Shown here in pieces: positions 1-9,232 of a stretch of 64,000 bases of DNA. The stretch lies in the NCBI GenBank assembly GCA_027493405.1, contig JAOSKV010000004.1, forward strand, positions 12,491 to 76,490. Reading direction: 5' to 3'. A program made the position numbers and the translations under genes. Each line of letters starts with the position of its first letter. The first letter of the stretch is position 1. This stretch comes from FEB-22 sp003105195 (GTDB lineage Bacteria > Pseudomonadota > Alphaproteobacteria > Rhizobiales > Xanthobacteraceae). Below the pieces are notes generated by a model. The model worked only from the letters and a program-made list of their open reading frames with translations, ran no database searches and was not told the DNA's origin.

Positions 1-1
1 C

Positions 2-967
2 GCCGAGGCGCAGGAGCGCAAATCGATCCGCTGGGCGACCTCCAACGTCGATTCCTACGGCTACAAGGTCGCGGCCTCGATGGTGAAGATCCTCGAGGAG
101 GCGCTCGGCAAGGACTACACCGTCACGGTGCAGCCGTTCCCCTCGACCACCGGCGCCATGAAGTCCGCCATGGATGGCAATGCCGAGATCGGCTACACGG
201 CCGACGTCGGCATGACCCAGCTCTATGCGAGCGAAGGCGGCTTCAGGAACTACACCCCCGCCAAGGGCAAGCTCGTCCACACCTGGTACGCCTATCCGAT
301 GGAGTCGTTCATGGCGGCGCCCGCCGCCAAGGCCGGCGACTACAAGTGCTGGAGCGACTTCTCGGGCAAGCCGGTGTTCTTCACCACCGCCGGCTTCATG
401 AACTGGCTGAACTTCCAGCGCATCTACAAGACGCTCGGCTACCAGTTCAAGCACGTCGAGATCGACCCCAAGACCCAGTCCGACGCGCTCCAGTCCGGCT
501 CGATCACCGGCGCCGTCGCCTACACGACGGCCGGCCGCTCGCTCGCCTCCTACTGGCGCGAGACCGAGCTGCGCACCGACGTGAAGATGATCAACCCGTG
601 CCCGAACGAGGTCGAGAAGCTCAAGGCCGCCGGCCTCGCGGTCGTGGAGGTCAATCCGAAGAACGCGTTCAGCAAGGACGTCGGCGTGCAGCAGATCCTC
701 GGCGTGCCGATCCTGTTCGCCTACAACGTCCGCCCCGACATGCCGGAGGACGTGGTCTACAAGATGCTGAAGGCCTTCTACGAGCAGCGCGAGAAGCTCG
801 CCCAGGCCGACCCCGGCTTCACGCCGATGGCCAAGGACTTCGTCGGCATGCAGGTGAACGGCATCAGCGCCAATCCCGACATCCCGGTGCATCCGGGCCT
901 CGCCAAGTTCCTCAAGGAGCACAAGGCCTGGAACGACAAGTGGAAGGTGGCGGGCGGCGCCGGCTGA
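2..967 (+). CDS. TAXI family TRAP transporter solute-binding subunit (5' end cut by window)
   Basis: The frame is open from the first bases of the window, so the gene starts upstream; 321 residues are visible. The visible start, AEAQERKSIRWATSNVDSYG, looks like the region around a signal-peptidase site followed by the first strand of a periplasmic binding protein. The body, with TTGAMKSAMDGNAEIGYTAD and the motif TYTTAGRSLAS-like segment near its middle, fits the TAXI (TRAP-associated extracytoplasmic immunogenic) class. By family knowledge it captures an organic-acid-like ligand in the periplasm and hands it to the fused permease encoded next, 187 bases downstream. The ligand cannot be told from sequence. 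A G+C-rich hairpin lies between the two genes. Confidence 0.88.
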   Translation, partial: AEAQERKSIRWATSNVDSYGYKVAASMVKILEEALGKDYTVTVQPFPSTTGAMKSAMDGNAEIGYTADVGMTQLYASEGGFRNYTPAKGKLVHTWYAYPMESFMAAPAAKAGDYKCWSDFSGKPVFFTTAGFMNWLNFQRIYKTLGYQFKHVEIDPKTQSDALQSGSITGAVAYTTAGRSLASYWRETELRTDVKMINPCPNEVEKLKAAGLAVVEVNPKNAFSKDVGVQQILGVPILFAYNVRPDMPEDVVYKMLKAFYEQREKLAQADPGFTPMAKDFVGMQVNGISANPDIPVHPGLAKFLKEHKAWNDKWKVAGGAG

Positions 968-1049
968 TCCGGACCGCCGCCGTGGCGGGGCGGCGCGGCC
1001 ATGACCGGAGGCCCGCCGCCGCGCGCGCCGGCGCCTGACCGGAATGCTG

Positions 1050-1080
1050 ACGCCCGGCCCAGCGCCGGGCGTCTTCTCTT
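1050..1080 (+). terminator. hairpin between TRAP binding protein and permease genes
   Basis: The 9-base arms ACGCCCGGC (1050-1058) and GCCGGGCGT (1064-1072) pair perfectly around a 5-base loop and are followed by CTTCTCTT. The tail is only partly T-rich, so this could be a partial terminator or a 3' stabilising hairpin that gives more binding protein than permease. That role is inferred from what is common in transporter operons. Confidence 0.45.
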
Positions 1081-1154
1081 GCGGCCATTCCTCTTGCGGT
1101 GATGGCCGTGCCGAGACGGCGCAGACCGTCCGGGGAGGACAGAGGGGGAATGCA

Positions 1155-3107
1155 ATGGACCGGATCAAGGGGTTCCTCGATCTGCGGAGCGCGACCTTCG
1201 CGCTTTCGCTGGTCATGTTCGTCTGGCTCGTCTGGTACTTCTGGACGGGCGCCGGCGGCCCGCGCGAGCTCGCCACCAACCTGGTGCCGCTCGCGCTGCT
1301 GCTGCAGGTCCTGTTCATGTACCGGGAGGACTGGCTCTATCCGCGCCTGCCCCCGCTCGCCAACCACGTCCTGGTCGCGCTCTACGCCGCGATCTGCGTC
1401 TACGGCTTCCAGTACTTCTACGTGAACTTCGAGGAGATCGCGATCTATCGCCAGGGCTCCTACACGCCCGAGGACTTCGTGGTCGGCCTCCTGATGTTCG
1501 GCCTCGTGATGGAGCTCTCGCGCCTCGCCCATCCGGTGCTGTTCGGCGTCAACCTGGTGATGATCGTCTACACGCTCTGGGGCTACCTCAGCCCGCTCGA
1601 CTTCTTCTGGCACCCGGGCGTGAGCTTCTACCGCGTCGTCACCTCGAGCACGGTCGAGCTCGCGACCGGGATCTACGGGCTCTACGCCCAGCTCGCCCTC
1701 ACGCTGGTCGCCGCCTTCCTCCTGCTCGCCGCGGTGGCGAACGGGTTCGGCGCCCAGCGCGCCATGATCATGGTGATGCGCCGCCTCGCCGGCCGCTCGC
1801 GCCAGATGGTGCCGCAGACCGCCGTGCTCGGCTCGCTCTCGGTCGGCATGGTGAGCGGCAGCGGCTCCGCCAATGCGGTGGTCGTCGGCAGCATCACGAT
1901 TCCGCTGATGAAGCGCTACGGCGTGCCCGGCGTGTTCGCGGCCGCGGTCGAGACCGCGGCCTCCATGGGCGGCCTGATCATGCCGCCGCTGATGGGCGTC
2001 GGCGCCTTCCTGATGTCGGAGTTCCTCGGCGTGCCCTACTGGGACGTGGTGATCCGCGGCTTCGCCCTCGCCTTCGTCTACTACGTCTCGCTCGCCTTCG
2101 CGGTCTACCTCCTGTGCGTGCGGCTGCTGCCGCGCGACATGGTTCCCGAGCCCGACGTGCCCCTCTACGACCGGATCAAGACCGCGATCTTCTTCCTCTC
2201 GGTCGCCTTCCTGATCGCGATGCTCGGCTGGGTCGGCATGGGCGAGCTGCGCGCCGCGCTCTCGACCGGCATCTTCATGCTGGTGCTGCTGCTCGCGGCC
2301 TTCCTCTGGTTCAAGTACGGCCTGCAGGACCCGGCGCTGCGCGAGGAGACGCTGTTCGGCAACCTGCGCACCGCGGTCGAGACCCACGGCGAGATGACGT
2401 CCTACCTGACGCTGCTCCTCGCCACCCTCGGCATCATGATCGGCCTGTTCACGGTCACGGGCTTCATCAACCGGATGGGCGCGATGCTGCTCGATCTCGG
2501 CGCCTGGAACATCATCGCCATGGTGCTGATGGCCTATGCCTTCGGCTGGCTCGCCGGCGCCGGCCTGCCGCCGACCGCGACCTACATCATCGGCGCCATC
2601 GTGATCGTGCAGCCGCTGCGCGACCTCGGCATCGATCCCTGGGTCGCGCACTTCTTCGTCTTCCTGCTCTCGGTCTGGGGCGAGCTCTCGCCGCCGACCT
2701 CGCTCACCGCCGCGGTCTCGGCGCGCATCGCCGAGGCCTCGTTCATGCGCACCATGTGGGTGGCGCTGAAGATCTGCCTGCCGATCACGCTCATGACCTT
2801 CGCGATCTTCACGCGCTCCGACATGGTGGTGAACCCGGGCTGGCCGCAGGTCGCGGCGACGCTGATCGTGACGTGCGGGACCTGCGGCATCACCTTCGCG
2901 ATGTTCGGGCGCTTCCTCGAGAACCGCGCCGCCGACGTCATGTTGCGCAGCCTGCTCGCGCTGTTCGCGCTGGTCGCGATGCTGCATCCGAGCGACGGCG
3001 TCGCCCTCGGTACCGCCCTCGTGGTGCTGCCCGCGACGCTGCTCGGCATCTGGCGCCACCGCACCGTCGCGGCGCCGCCGCTCACGCCTCGGCCCGTGCC
3101 CTCGTGA
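1155..3107 (+). CDS. TRAP transporter fused permease subunit (4TM/12TM)
   Basis: About 650 residues, rich in hydrophobic segments, with the small (DctQ-like) and large (DctM-like) TRAP membrane proteins fused in one chain. This is the usual partner of TAXI binding proteins. The segment SVGMVSGSGSANAVVVGSIT and the later GLPPTATYIIGAIVIVQPL are typical of the large TRAP subunit. Start chosen at 1155 because AGAGGGGG precedes it; the longer frame back to 1044 has no such site. It imports the ligand by sodium or proton symport (family knowledge). The last residues are hydrophilic. It forms an operon with the upstream binding-protein gene. Confidence 0.92.
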   Translation: MDRIKGFLDLRSATFALSLVMFVWLVWYFWTGAGGPRELATNLVPLALLLQVLFMYREDWLYPRLPPLANHVLVALYAAICVYGFQYFYVNFEEIAIYRQGSYTPEDFVVGLLMFGLVMELSRLAHPVLFGVNLVMIVYTLWGYLSPLDFFWHPGVSFYRVVTSSTVELATGIYGLYAQLALTLVAAFLLLAAVANGFGAQRAMIMVMRRLAGRSRQMVPQTAVLGSLSVGMVSGSGSANAVVVGSITIPLMKRYGVPGVFAAAVETAASMGGLIMPPLMGVGAFLMSEFLGVPYWDVVIRGFALAFVYYVSLAFAVYLLCVRLLPRDMVPEPDVPLYDRIKTAIFFLSVAFLIAMLGWVGMGELRAALSTGIFMLVLLLAAFLWFKYGLQDPALREETLFGNLRTAVETHGEMTSYLTLLLATLGIMIGLFTVTGFINRMGAMLLDLGAWNIIAMVLMAYAFGWLAGAGLPPTATYIIGAIVIVQPLRDLGIDPWVAHFFVFLLSVWGELSPPTSLTAAVSARIAEASFMRTMWVALKICLPITLMTFAIFTRSDMVVNPGWPQVAATLIVTCGTCGITFAMFGRFLENRAADVMLRSLLALFALVAMLHPSDGVALGTALVVLPATLLGIWRHRTVAAPPLTPRPVPS

Positions 3108-3143
3108 GCACGGCCTCGCAATCGCAATCGCGACGGACCGCCC

Positions 3144-3554
3144 TCAGAACGCGGCCATCACCGTGCCGAAGCCCATGGCCTGCACGAGCCGCATGGCGGC
3201 GGCCTTCTGCTCGGCGTCGAGGCTGTGGATCAGGGGCCGCGCCGCCGAGCCGAGCCGGTGCAGTTCCTGCGCATCGAGCATCACGGCCCGCACGCGGCTC
3301 TTGACGCGCTGGACCAGGCCCTCGCCGTCCTGGCCCGCGGTCTTGCGCCGCATGATGTCGCGCAGCGTGGCCTCGACCGGCGCCCAGTGGCGCTGCTGCT
3401 CGGCGTTCAGACGCAGCGCGGACTTGAAGCGTCCGATCTGTGCGTCCGTGATCGTCACCTCGGAGGCCGCGCTCGGCCGCCGGGCCGCGTCGATGGCAAA
3501 CGACGAGACCACCGTCGCAAGCGCCACGGCGCCCGCGCACATCATTTTCCGCAT
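3144..3554 (-). CDS. Spy/CpxP-like (LTXXQ motif) periplasmic protein
   Basis: 136 residues starting MRKMMCAGAVALATVVSSFA, a clear signal peptide. Helical segments follow, including TDAQIGRFKSALRLNAEQQRHW and SLDAEQKAAAMRLVQAMG, whose two 'L.AEQ' elements resemble the LTXXQ repeats of the Spy/CpxP family common in Hyphomicrobiales. Members are small periplasmic, possibly chaperone-like or stress-linked proteins; the exact role is not known from sequence. The start at 3554 is supported by GGGGA 11 bases upstream; a longer frame to 3614 exists. It stands alone, convergent with the TRAP permease gene. Confidence 0.7.
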   Translation of the reverse strand: MRKMMCAGAVALATVVSSFAIDAARRPSAASEVTITDAQIGRFKSALRLNAEQQRHWAPVEATLRDIMRRKTAGQDGEGLVQRVKSRVRAVMLDAQELHRLGSAARPLIHSLDAEQKAAAMRLVQAMGFGTVMAAF

Positions 3555-3656
3555 GTGAAGAGTCCCCGACATGTTGTCCGCTGGCCCCCTGATAGTCACG
3601 AAATCGTGCGTCAAAAGGGACGAAATGCGACGAGATCGCGATAAATCGCCGGTACG

Positions 3657-3671
3657 GGTTACTCCGTAACC
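3657..3671. promoter_or_regulatory. perfect dyad GGTTAC-N3-GTAACC upstream of the Spy-like gene
   Basis: A perfect 6-base inverted repeat with a 3-base centre lies about 100 bases before the start at 3554, in the only non-coding stretch of this region. It has the size of a small operator, but I cannot name a binding protein. Confidence 0.25.
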
Positions 3672-3690
3672 TTAAGACGCTGCCCGAACC

Positions 3691-3718
3691 CTCCCGGCCG
3701 GCGCTGCCGGACCGGGAG
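3691..3718 (-). terminator. hairpin downstream of the SMP-30 gene
   Basis: CTCCCGG (3691-3697) pairs with CCGGGAG (3712-3718), and inside it CCGGC pairs with GCCGG around a 3-base loop, with one bulged base. It lies 46 bases after the stop of the minus-strand SMP-30 gene. No strong T tract follows, so an intrinsic terminator is only probable. Confidence 0.4.
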
Positions 3719-3764
3719 AGTTCCATCCGCACAACAAAGACGGCCTCCCCGGGTTCCATGCACC

Positions 3765-4904
3765 CTAGGTAATGTGGGCGCCGCGGGTCTCGACATAGAC
3801 TGCGTAGAGCGACTGGCTCGCGGTCATGAACAGGCGGTTGCGCTTGCTGCCGCCGAAGCAGACGTTCGAGCAGATCTCCGGCAGCCGGATCTGGCCGATG
3901 CGCATGCCGTCCGGTGCGAAGACGTGCACACCGTCGTAGCCGTCGCCGACCCAGCCCGCGCTCGACCAGATGTTGCCGTCCTCGTCGGCGCGGATGCCGT
4001 CCGCGAACCCGCTCTTGCCGGCGAGCTCCATGCTCGCGAAGGTCTTCGGGTTCTTCAGCTTGTCCCCCTCCATGTCGTAGACCCAGATCTGGCTCTTCGC
4101 CTCCGGATAGTGCGAGACGCCGGTGTCGGCGACGTAGAGCCGGCGATAGTCGTGGCTGAAGCACAGGCCGTTCGGCTTGAACGGCTCGTCGGCGACCCGC
4201 GTGATGGTGCCGCTCCGGTCGATGCGATAGATCGCCTCCTTGCGGATCGGCCGCGGCGAGCTCGCGGCGCCCGGCAGGCGGTTGCCCTCGTACTCCATCA
4301 GCGAGCCGTAGCCCGGATCCGTGAACCAGATCGCGCCGTCGTTCGGATGCACCACCGCGTCGTTCGGCGCGTTGAACTCCTGGCCCTCGAAGGTCTCGGC
4401 CAGCACCGTCACCTTGCCGGACGGCTCGTAGCGCACGACCTTGCGGGTGCCGTGCTGGCAGGAGATCTGGCGGCCCTCGTAGTCGAAGGTGTTGCCGTTG
4501 CTGTTGCCGGACGGAAAGCGGAAACGGCGCGCGATGTGGTCGTCCTCCTCCAGGTAGCGCAGCTGCTCGTCGTTCGGGATGTCGCTCCACAAGAGGTAGC
4601 GGCCGACGCCGCTCCAGGCCGGGCCCTCGGCCCACAGCGTCCCGGTGTGGAGGCGCTGGATCGGCGTGTTGCCGAGCTTGTACTTGAAGCGCTTGTCGAG
4701 CACGACGATGTCGGGATCGGGATAGCGCGTGGGCTCGGCGCCCGGCCCGAAATTGCGCGCGAACGCGTCCGCCCCCATGGCGGTGACGCCCGCGAGCGCG
4801 GTCGCGGCGGCGAGGAACCCGCGCCGGTCGAGCGCCGCGTGCCGGCGCGCGAGGTCGGGCTTGCCGGCGGTGTCGATGAAGCGATGCAGCTGGACGCGTT
4901 CCAT
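3765..4904 (-). CDS. SMP-30/gluconolactonase/LRE family protein, Tat-exported
   Basis: 379 residues. The N-terminus carries a twin-arginine signal (DRRGFLAAATALAGVTAMG), so export in folded form is likely. The body is a six-bladed beta-propeller of the SMP-30/gluconolactonase family: LWAEGPAWSGVGRYLLWSDI holds the metal-binding Glu, FNAPNDAVVH the Asn, and GFADGIRADEDG the Asp. The probable activity is Ca2+-dependent hydrolysis of a sugar lactone or related ester; the substrate is unknown. Start at 4904 follows GGGGAGG at good spacing. The longer frame up to 5264 overlaps the Kazal-domain gene and is not used. Confidence 0.85.
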   Translation of the reverse strand: MERVQLHRFIDTAGKPDLARRHAALDRRGFLAAATALAGVTAMGADAFARNFGPGAEPTRYPDPDIVVLDKRFKYKLGNTPIQRLHTGTLWAEGPAWSGVGRYLLWSDIPNDEQLRYLEEDDHIARRFRFPSGNSNGNTFDYEGRQISCQHGTRKVVRYEPSGKVTVLAETFEGQEFNAPNDAVVHPNDGAIWFTDPGYGSLMEYEGNRLPGAASSPRPIRKEAIYRIDRSGTITRVADEPFKPNGLCFSHDYRRLYVADTGVSHYPEAKSQIWVYDMEGDKLKNPKTFASMELAGKSGFADGIRADEDGNIWSSAGWVGDGYDGVHVFAPDGMRIGQIRLPEICSNVCFGGSKRNRLFMTASQSLYAVYVETRGAHIT

Positions 4905-5011
4905 GAAGCCTCCCCTGTGTCGCCCCCTGCCCGGGCGCGCCGATGTAAGGAGGATTTCGCGGCGTGATTGTGAAGCGGCAGCAATGCTGACCGAAGGTGG
5001 GACCGGTCCCC

Positions 5012-5248
5012 TCACCGGCGCCGGCCGCACACGCCGCGATGCAGCACCCGGGCGCGCTCGCGGCGCGCCACGCAGGCATTGGGGAAGGTGCGCAGGCGGC
5101 CGAAGCGGGTGCGGGCGCAGACCGGCCGATACTCCATGGTGCAGATCGTGCTGCGACCCGCGACCTCGGGCGCGGGCGCCGCGGCGGCCGGCGCGGAGAG
5201 CACGGCGATGAGAACGGCCTGGCCGAGGATCGAGGCGAAGCGGCCCAT
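5012..5248 (-). CDS. small secreted Kazal-type domain protein
   Basis: 78 residues. Residues 1-23 form a signal peptide ending AAAA. The mature part has four cysteines (36, 44, 59, 74) in a Kazal-like pattern: C..EYRPVCA, then RTFPNACVA and HRGVC. Kazal domains in eukaryotes inhibit serine proteases; bacterial copies are short, secreted and little studied, so inhibitor function is inference. It has fewer cysteines than the classic six. GGAAAAGGG precedes the start. It is encoded between leuA and the SMP-30 gene on the same strand. Confidence 0.7.
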   Translation of the reverse strand: MGRFASILGQAVLIAVLSAPAAAAPAPEVAGRSTICTMEYRPVCARTRFGRLRTFPNACVARRERARVLHRGVCGRRR

Positions 5249-5327
5249 TGCGGCCCTTTTCCATTGCAGATGCGTGCCGGGCGGGCCGCGCGTCCCTGCG
5301 GACGCCGGCCCGCCCGGGGGTGCCGGA

Positions 5328-6908
<1,581 letters not shown>

Positions 6909-6929
6909 GGGAATGATCCTTCTCGTCTC

Positions 6930-6982
6930 GCGCCCTCGCGGCGGGCGCTCCGGGGTCCTGATCTCTGGCTCGACCCCCTGAG
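6930..6982 (-). promoter_or_regulatory. leuA attenuator: competing hairpins
   Basis: Read on the minus strand after the leader stop: CCCCTGAG (7010-7017) can pair with CTCAGGGG (6975-6982). The overlapping GGGGTC (6972-6977) can instead pair with GACCCC (6952-6957). The two structures share bases and exclude each other. A third hairpin, GCGCCC (6930-6935) with GGGCGC (6943-6948), lies just before leuA. This is the logic of ribosome-controlled attenuation. No clear T tract follows the last hairpin, so termination there could be weak or could act on ribosome access. Confidence 0.6.
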
Positions 6983-7010
6983 TGCCCAGGCGCGCGCGCC
7001 CAGCCGGCCC

Positions 7011-7115
7011 TCAGGGGCTGATAAGGAGCAGGAGGCCGCCGAGAATCGGGGCAGCGCCGGGCCGGGCCTGGGCGGCCCCCCGGACAGTCGCGCGGACCTT
7101 GCATCGCGTCGACAT
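7011..7115 (-). CDS. leuL: leuA leader peptide (34 aa)
   Basis: A 34-codon ORF starting with ATG at 7115, preceded by GAGGG about seven bases upstream. It ends ...ILGGLLLLISP followed by TGA. The run CTC CTG CTC CTT ATC (Leu-Leu-Leu-Leu-Ile) sits just before the stop, where a ribosome stalled for lack of leucyl-tRNA would cover the first arm of the downstream hairpin set. Leader peptides of this type before leuA are known in proteobacteria. The ORF is too short for usual gene finders, and its expression is inferred from position, SD and codon content. Confidence 0.65.
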   Translation of the reverse strand: MSTRCKVRATVRGAAQARPGAAPILGGLLLLISP

Positions 7116-7250
7116 GCTGACCCTCATGGGCCCAGGATCGCGGACACCGGTAAACGGTGCGTTAATCCCGGGGCTCCCGGACCGCCCTTGTAGCGGATGT
7201 CCGGGGATGCCGGCAAGACGTTTCGCCGGCCCCCTCGGCCGCGCCGGGCG

Positions 7251-8141
7251 TCACGAGCGCTTGCGCCGCGGCGCTTCCGCCTCGAGCCGCTTGCGCGCCT
7301 TTTCGAGGTCCGCGAGGGCGGGGCCCGTCACCTTCGGGAACCGCAGGTCGCGCTTCGCCAGCGGGGCCACAAGGGGGGCGCCCCCCGGGGGGGGGGGGCG
7401 CACCTCTCCCCCCCCCCGCCCCCCCCCCCCGGGGGGCGCGGGGGGGGGGGGGGGGGGGGGCTGTCCCCCGCGGGGGCCGCGCCCCCCCCCCCCCCCCCCC
7501 CCCCCCCCCGGGGGCGGGCGGGGGGCGCCCCCCGCCCCCCCCCCCCCCCCCCCCGCGGCGGGGGGGGGGGGGGGCGCCGCCGCGGGGGGAGGGGGGGAAA
7601 AAGGGCGGATGATGGTGCCGTTGCGCGCGAGGTAGCGCTCGAAGGCGCGGATGTCCTCGAAGCGCTCGCTCCAGATCCGCTCGGTGACGAGCTCGCGCGG
7701 CAGCTTCTGGCGCGCCAGCAGCTCCGGGCGCGCGCGCACCACCAGCACCTCCTCGTAGTAGGAGCGGTTGAAGATGCCGATCCGCCCGCGCTCCGGCAGG
7801 CACTGGGTGGTGCGCCACATGAAGTCGTGGTCGAGCTCCTTCTCGCTCGGCGCCTTGAACGAGAATACCTGGCATCCTTGCGGATTGATGCCGGACATCA
7901 CGTGCTTGATCGCCCCGTCCTTGCCGGCCGCGTCCATGGCCTGGAAGATCGCCAGCACCGACCAGCGGTCCTGCGCATAGAGCTTCTCCTGCAGCTCGGC
8001 GAGCCGCTTCACCCCGTCGGCCAGCAATGACTGGGCGTGGTCCTTGTCGAGCCCGCAGGTTTCCGCGGTGTCGTGCTCGGCGAGGCGGAAGCCCTGCCCG
8101 TCGGTGACGCGGAAGCGCATCATCTGGTCGGCGATCTTCAT
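7251..8141 (-). CDS. polyphosphate kinase 2 family protein, interior corrupted
   Basis: The first ~170 residues are a good PPK2 (P-loop kinase using polyphosphate): Walker A FQAMDAAGKDGA is at about residues 67-78, then FMWRTTQCLPERGRIGIFNRSYYEE and RNGTIIRPF. The last ~40 residues (RDLRFPKVTGPALADLEKARK) also match the family's C-terminus. Between them, about 75 codons are replaced by G and C runs that translate to Pro/Gly strings, where the lid and second kinase motifs should be. The total length of 296 codons is normal for the family, so bases look overwritten rather than inserted. No functional claim can be made for the middle. Confidence 0.75.
   Translation of the reverse strand: MKIADQMMRFRVTDGQGFRLAEHDTAETCGLDKDHAQSLLADGVKRLAELQEKLYAQDRWSVLAIFQAMDAAGKDGAIKHVMSGINPQGCQVFSFKAPSEKELDHDFMWRTTQCLPERGRIGIFNRSYYEEVLVVRARPELLARQKLPRELVTERIWSERFEDIRAFERYLARNGTIIRPFSPPPPAAAPPPPPAAGGGGGGAGGAPRPPPGGGGGGGGGRGPRGGQPPPPPPPAPPGGGGRGGGEVRPPPPGGAPLVAPLAKRDLRFPKVTGPALADLEKARKRLEAEAPRRKRS
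7373..7605. other. G/C homopolymer block, probable sequencing artefact
   Basis: About 230 bases made almost only of long runs of G and of C, with scattered A/T. It lies inside a conserved kinase gene and replaces its sequence at equal length. Nothing biological is seen in it. Low-quality calls reported as G on either strand would give this pattern; that explanation is inference. Confidence 0.8.
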
Positions 8142-8238
8142 GGCGACAGTTCACGACGTACGGGAGGACTTGGCAAGAGCATGAGTCTTGTTGCGAGACC
8201 GTGGGGTGCGTCGTCCTGCTGTCCCCAAGCAACTTCGG

Positions 8239-8263
8239 CGTCATCCCGGCCGGGCGAAGCGAG
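8239..8263 (+). repeat. dispersed palindromic-type repeat, copy 1
   Basis: CGTCATCCCGGCC(G)GGCGAAGCGAG-type unit. An inverted copy with about 23 of 25 matching bases lies at 8414-8438. Units of the form 'GTCATCCCGGC...GCGAAGCGAG' recur between genes in many alphaproteobacterial genomes (from memory). Confidence 0.55.
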
Positions 8264-8413
8264 GGGGGGATGAGAGTCGATTAGATGGGATTGATCAATG
8301 CCATTCGAGGCGAGATCGGTCGCGGGGAGAGCAATTCGCGTTGAGATCGCATTGATCGGTGCAAAGGAGGAGGAGAGTGAAGAGAACCGAAACGCGAGGT
8401 TATGGATCCCGGA

Positions 8414-8438
8414 CTCGCTTCGCTTGGCCGGGATGACG
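8414..8438 (-). repeat. dispersed palindromic-type repeat, copy 2 (inverted)
   Basis: Inverted relative to the copy at 8239-8263, and preceded by TGGATCCCGGA, which often flanks such elements. The two copies enclose 150 bases with no gene. The transcribed pair could form a long stem. Confidence 0.55.
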
Positions 8439-8493
8439 CCGGGTTTCTTGTCCCGACCGCGACTTGTGACACAGTACGATTGGCTGACGCACC

Positions 8494-9201
8494 CTAGCCG
8501 AGCTTCCACATGTGCCGCAGATAGGCCTGCGTGAACGGCGGCATCGCCGGGTCGAGGTCGGCGGGACCGCGGGCGATGTGCACGCCGGCGAGCTCCGGCT
8601 CCGGCTCGGCGGCGAGATGGGCGAGCACGTTGCGGCGAAGCTCGTCGGCGGTCTCATCCGCCTGCAGCAGCTTGAACAGGGCGATGCGCGGCCCCGCCAG
8701 CACGGCCGACCAGCCGGGCTCCGTCGTGTAGGCCGCAGGTGTCAATCCGGTCTCCTCGGCGAGCTCGCGCGCGATGCTGCCCGCGAGGTCGACCGTGCCG
8801 TCCGCCCGGACGTCGCCCGGATCCGGCGTACCGGCCGCGAAATAGATCCGGCCCGCATTCGCGGTGTGCGGTCCCATCACGGCGAGCACGAAGGCGCCGT
8901 CCCGGCTCCGCAGCGCCCCCATGGCGAAGCAGTTGCACACGCCCGCGTCCGGGAAGCCCCAGTCGCGCCAGGCGAGGAAGCTCGCATAGTCGGTCTCGAG
9001 GAACGTGCCGCTGAGCGCGTCGCCCGCCACCACCGCCTCCTGCAGCAGCAGCACGCGCCCGTTGTAGAGCTGCGGCGTCCGCTCGCGCCGGCGCTGGAAA
9101 TAGGCGTCGATCTCGTCGCGGCGCTCGCGTGCGAACGCCCAGGGGCGCGGCGCGAAATCGAGAGCGAGCCGCGTCAGCGGCTCGACGGTGAGCTCGGTCA
9201 T
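8494..9201 (-). CDS. NUDIX hydrolase
   Basis: 235 residues from MTELTVEPLTRLAL. A Nudix box is seen near residues 145-165: GSIARELAEETGL keeps the RE..EE.G core that binds divalent metal, while the earlier Glu of the classic box is not obvious. The N-terminal half (YFQRRRERTPQLYNGRVLLL...) is typical of Nudix proteins from Hyphomicrobiales of unknown substrate. It probably hydrolyses a nucleoside diphosphate linked to another group. Start 9201 is chosen because upstream residues (MARWSPPK...) are compositionally unlike protein. Confidence 0.75.
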   Translation of the reverse strand: MTELTVEPLTRLALDFAPRPWAFARERRDEIDAYFQRRRERTPQLYNGRVLLLQEAVVAGDALSGTFLETDYASFLAWRDWGFPDAGVCNCFAMGALRSRDGAFVLAVMGPHTANAGRIYFAAGTPDPGDVRADGTVDLAGSIARELAEETGLTPAAYTTEPGWSAVLAGPRIALFKLLQADETADELRRNVLAHLAAEPEPELAGVHIARGPADLDPAMPPFTQAYLRHMWKLG

Positions 9202-9232
9202 CCGCCGAGGTGAGCGGACGCGGCCGCGCCGG

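Larger units (their letters stand above)
8142..8493. other. 352-base gap between PPK2 and Nudix genes
   Basis: It holds the two inverted repeat units and a short, less GC-rich spacer (8280-8400). No coding frame with family character, tRNA or clear terminator is seen. Confidence 0.5.

Noticed and set aside
912..3059. Long minus-strand frame across the TRAP permease
   Set aside because: Its translation is dominated by Arg, Glu, Gly, His and Ala with no domain; it is the usual shadow of a GC-rich gene.
7373..7605. Proline/glycine-rich low-complexity domain in the kinase
   Set aside because: It replaces conserved kinase motifs at equal length and is made of base runs, so an artefact is more likely.
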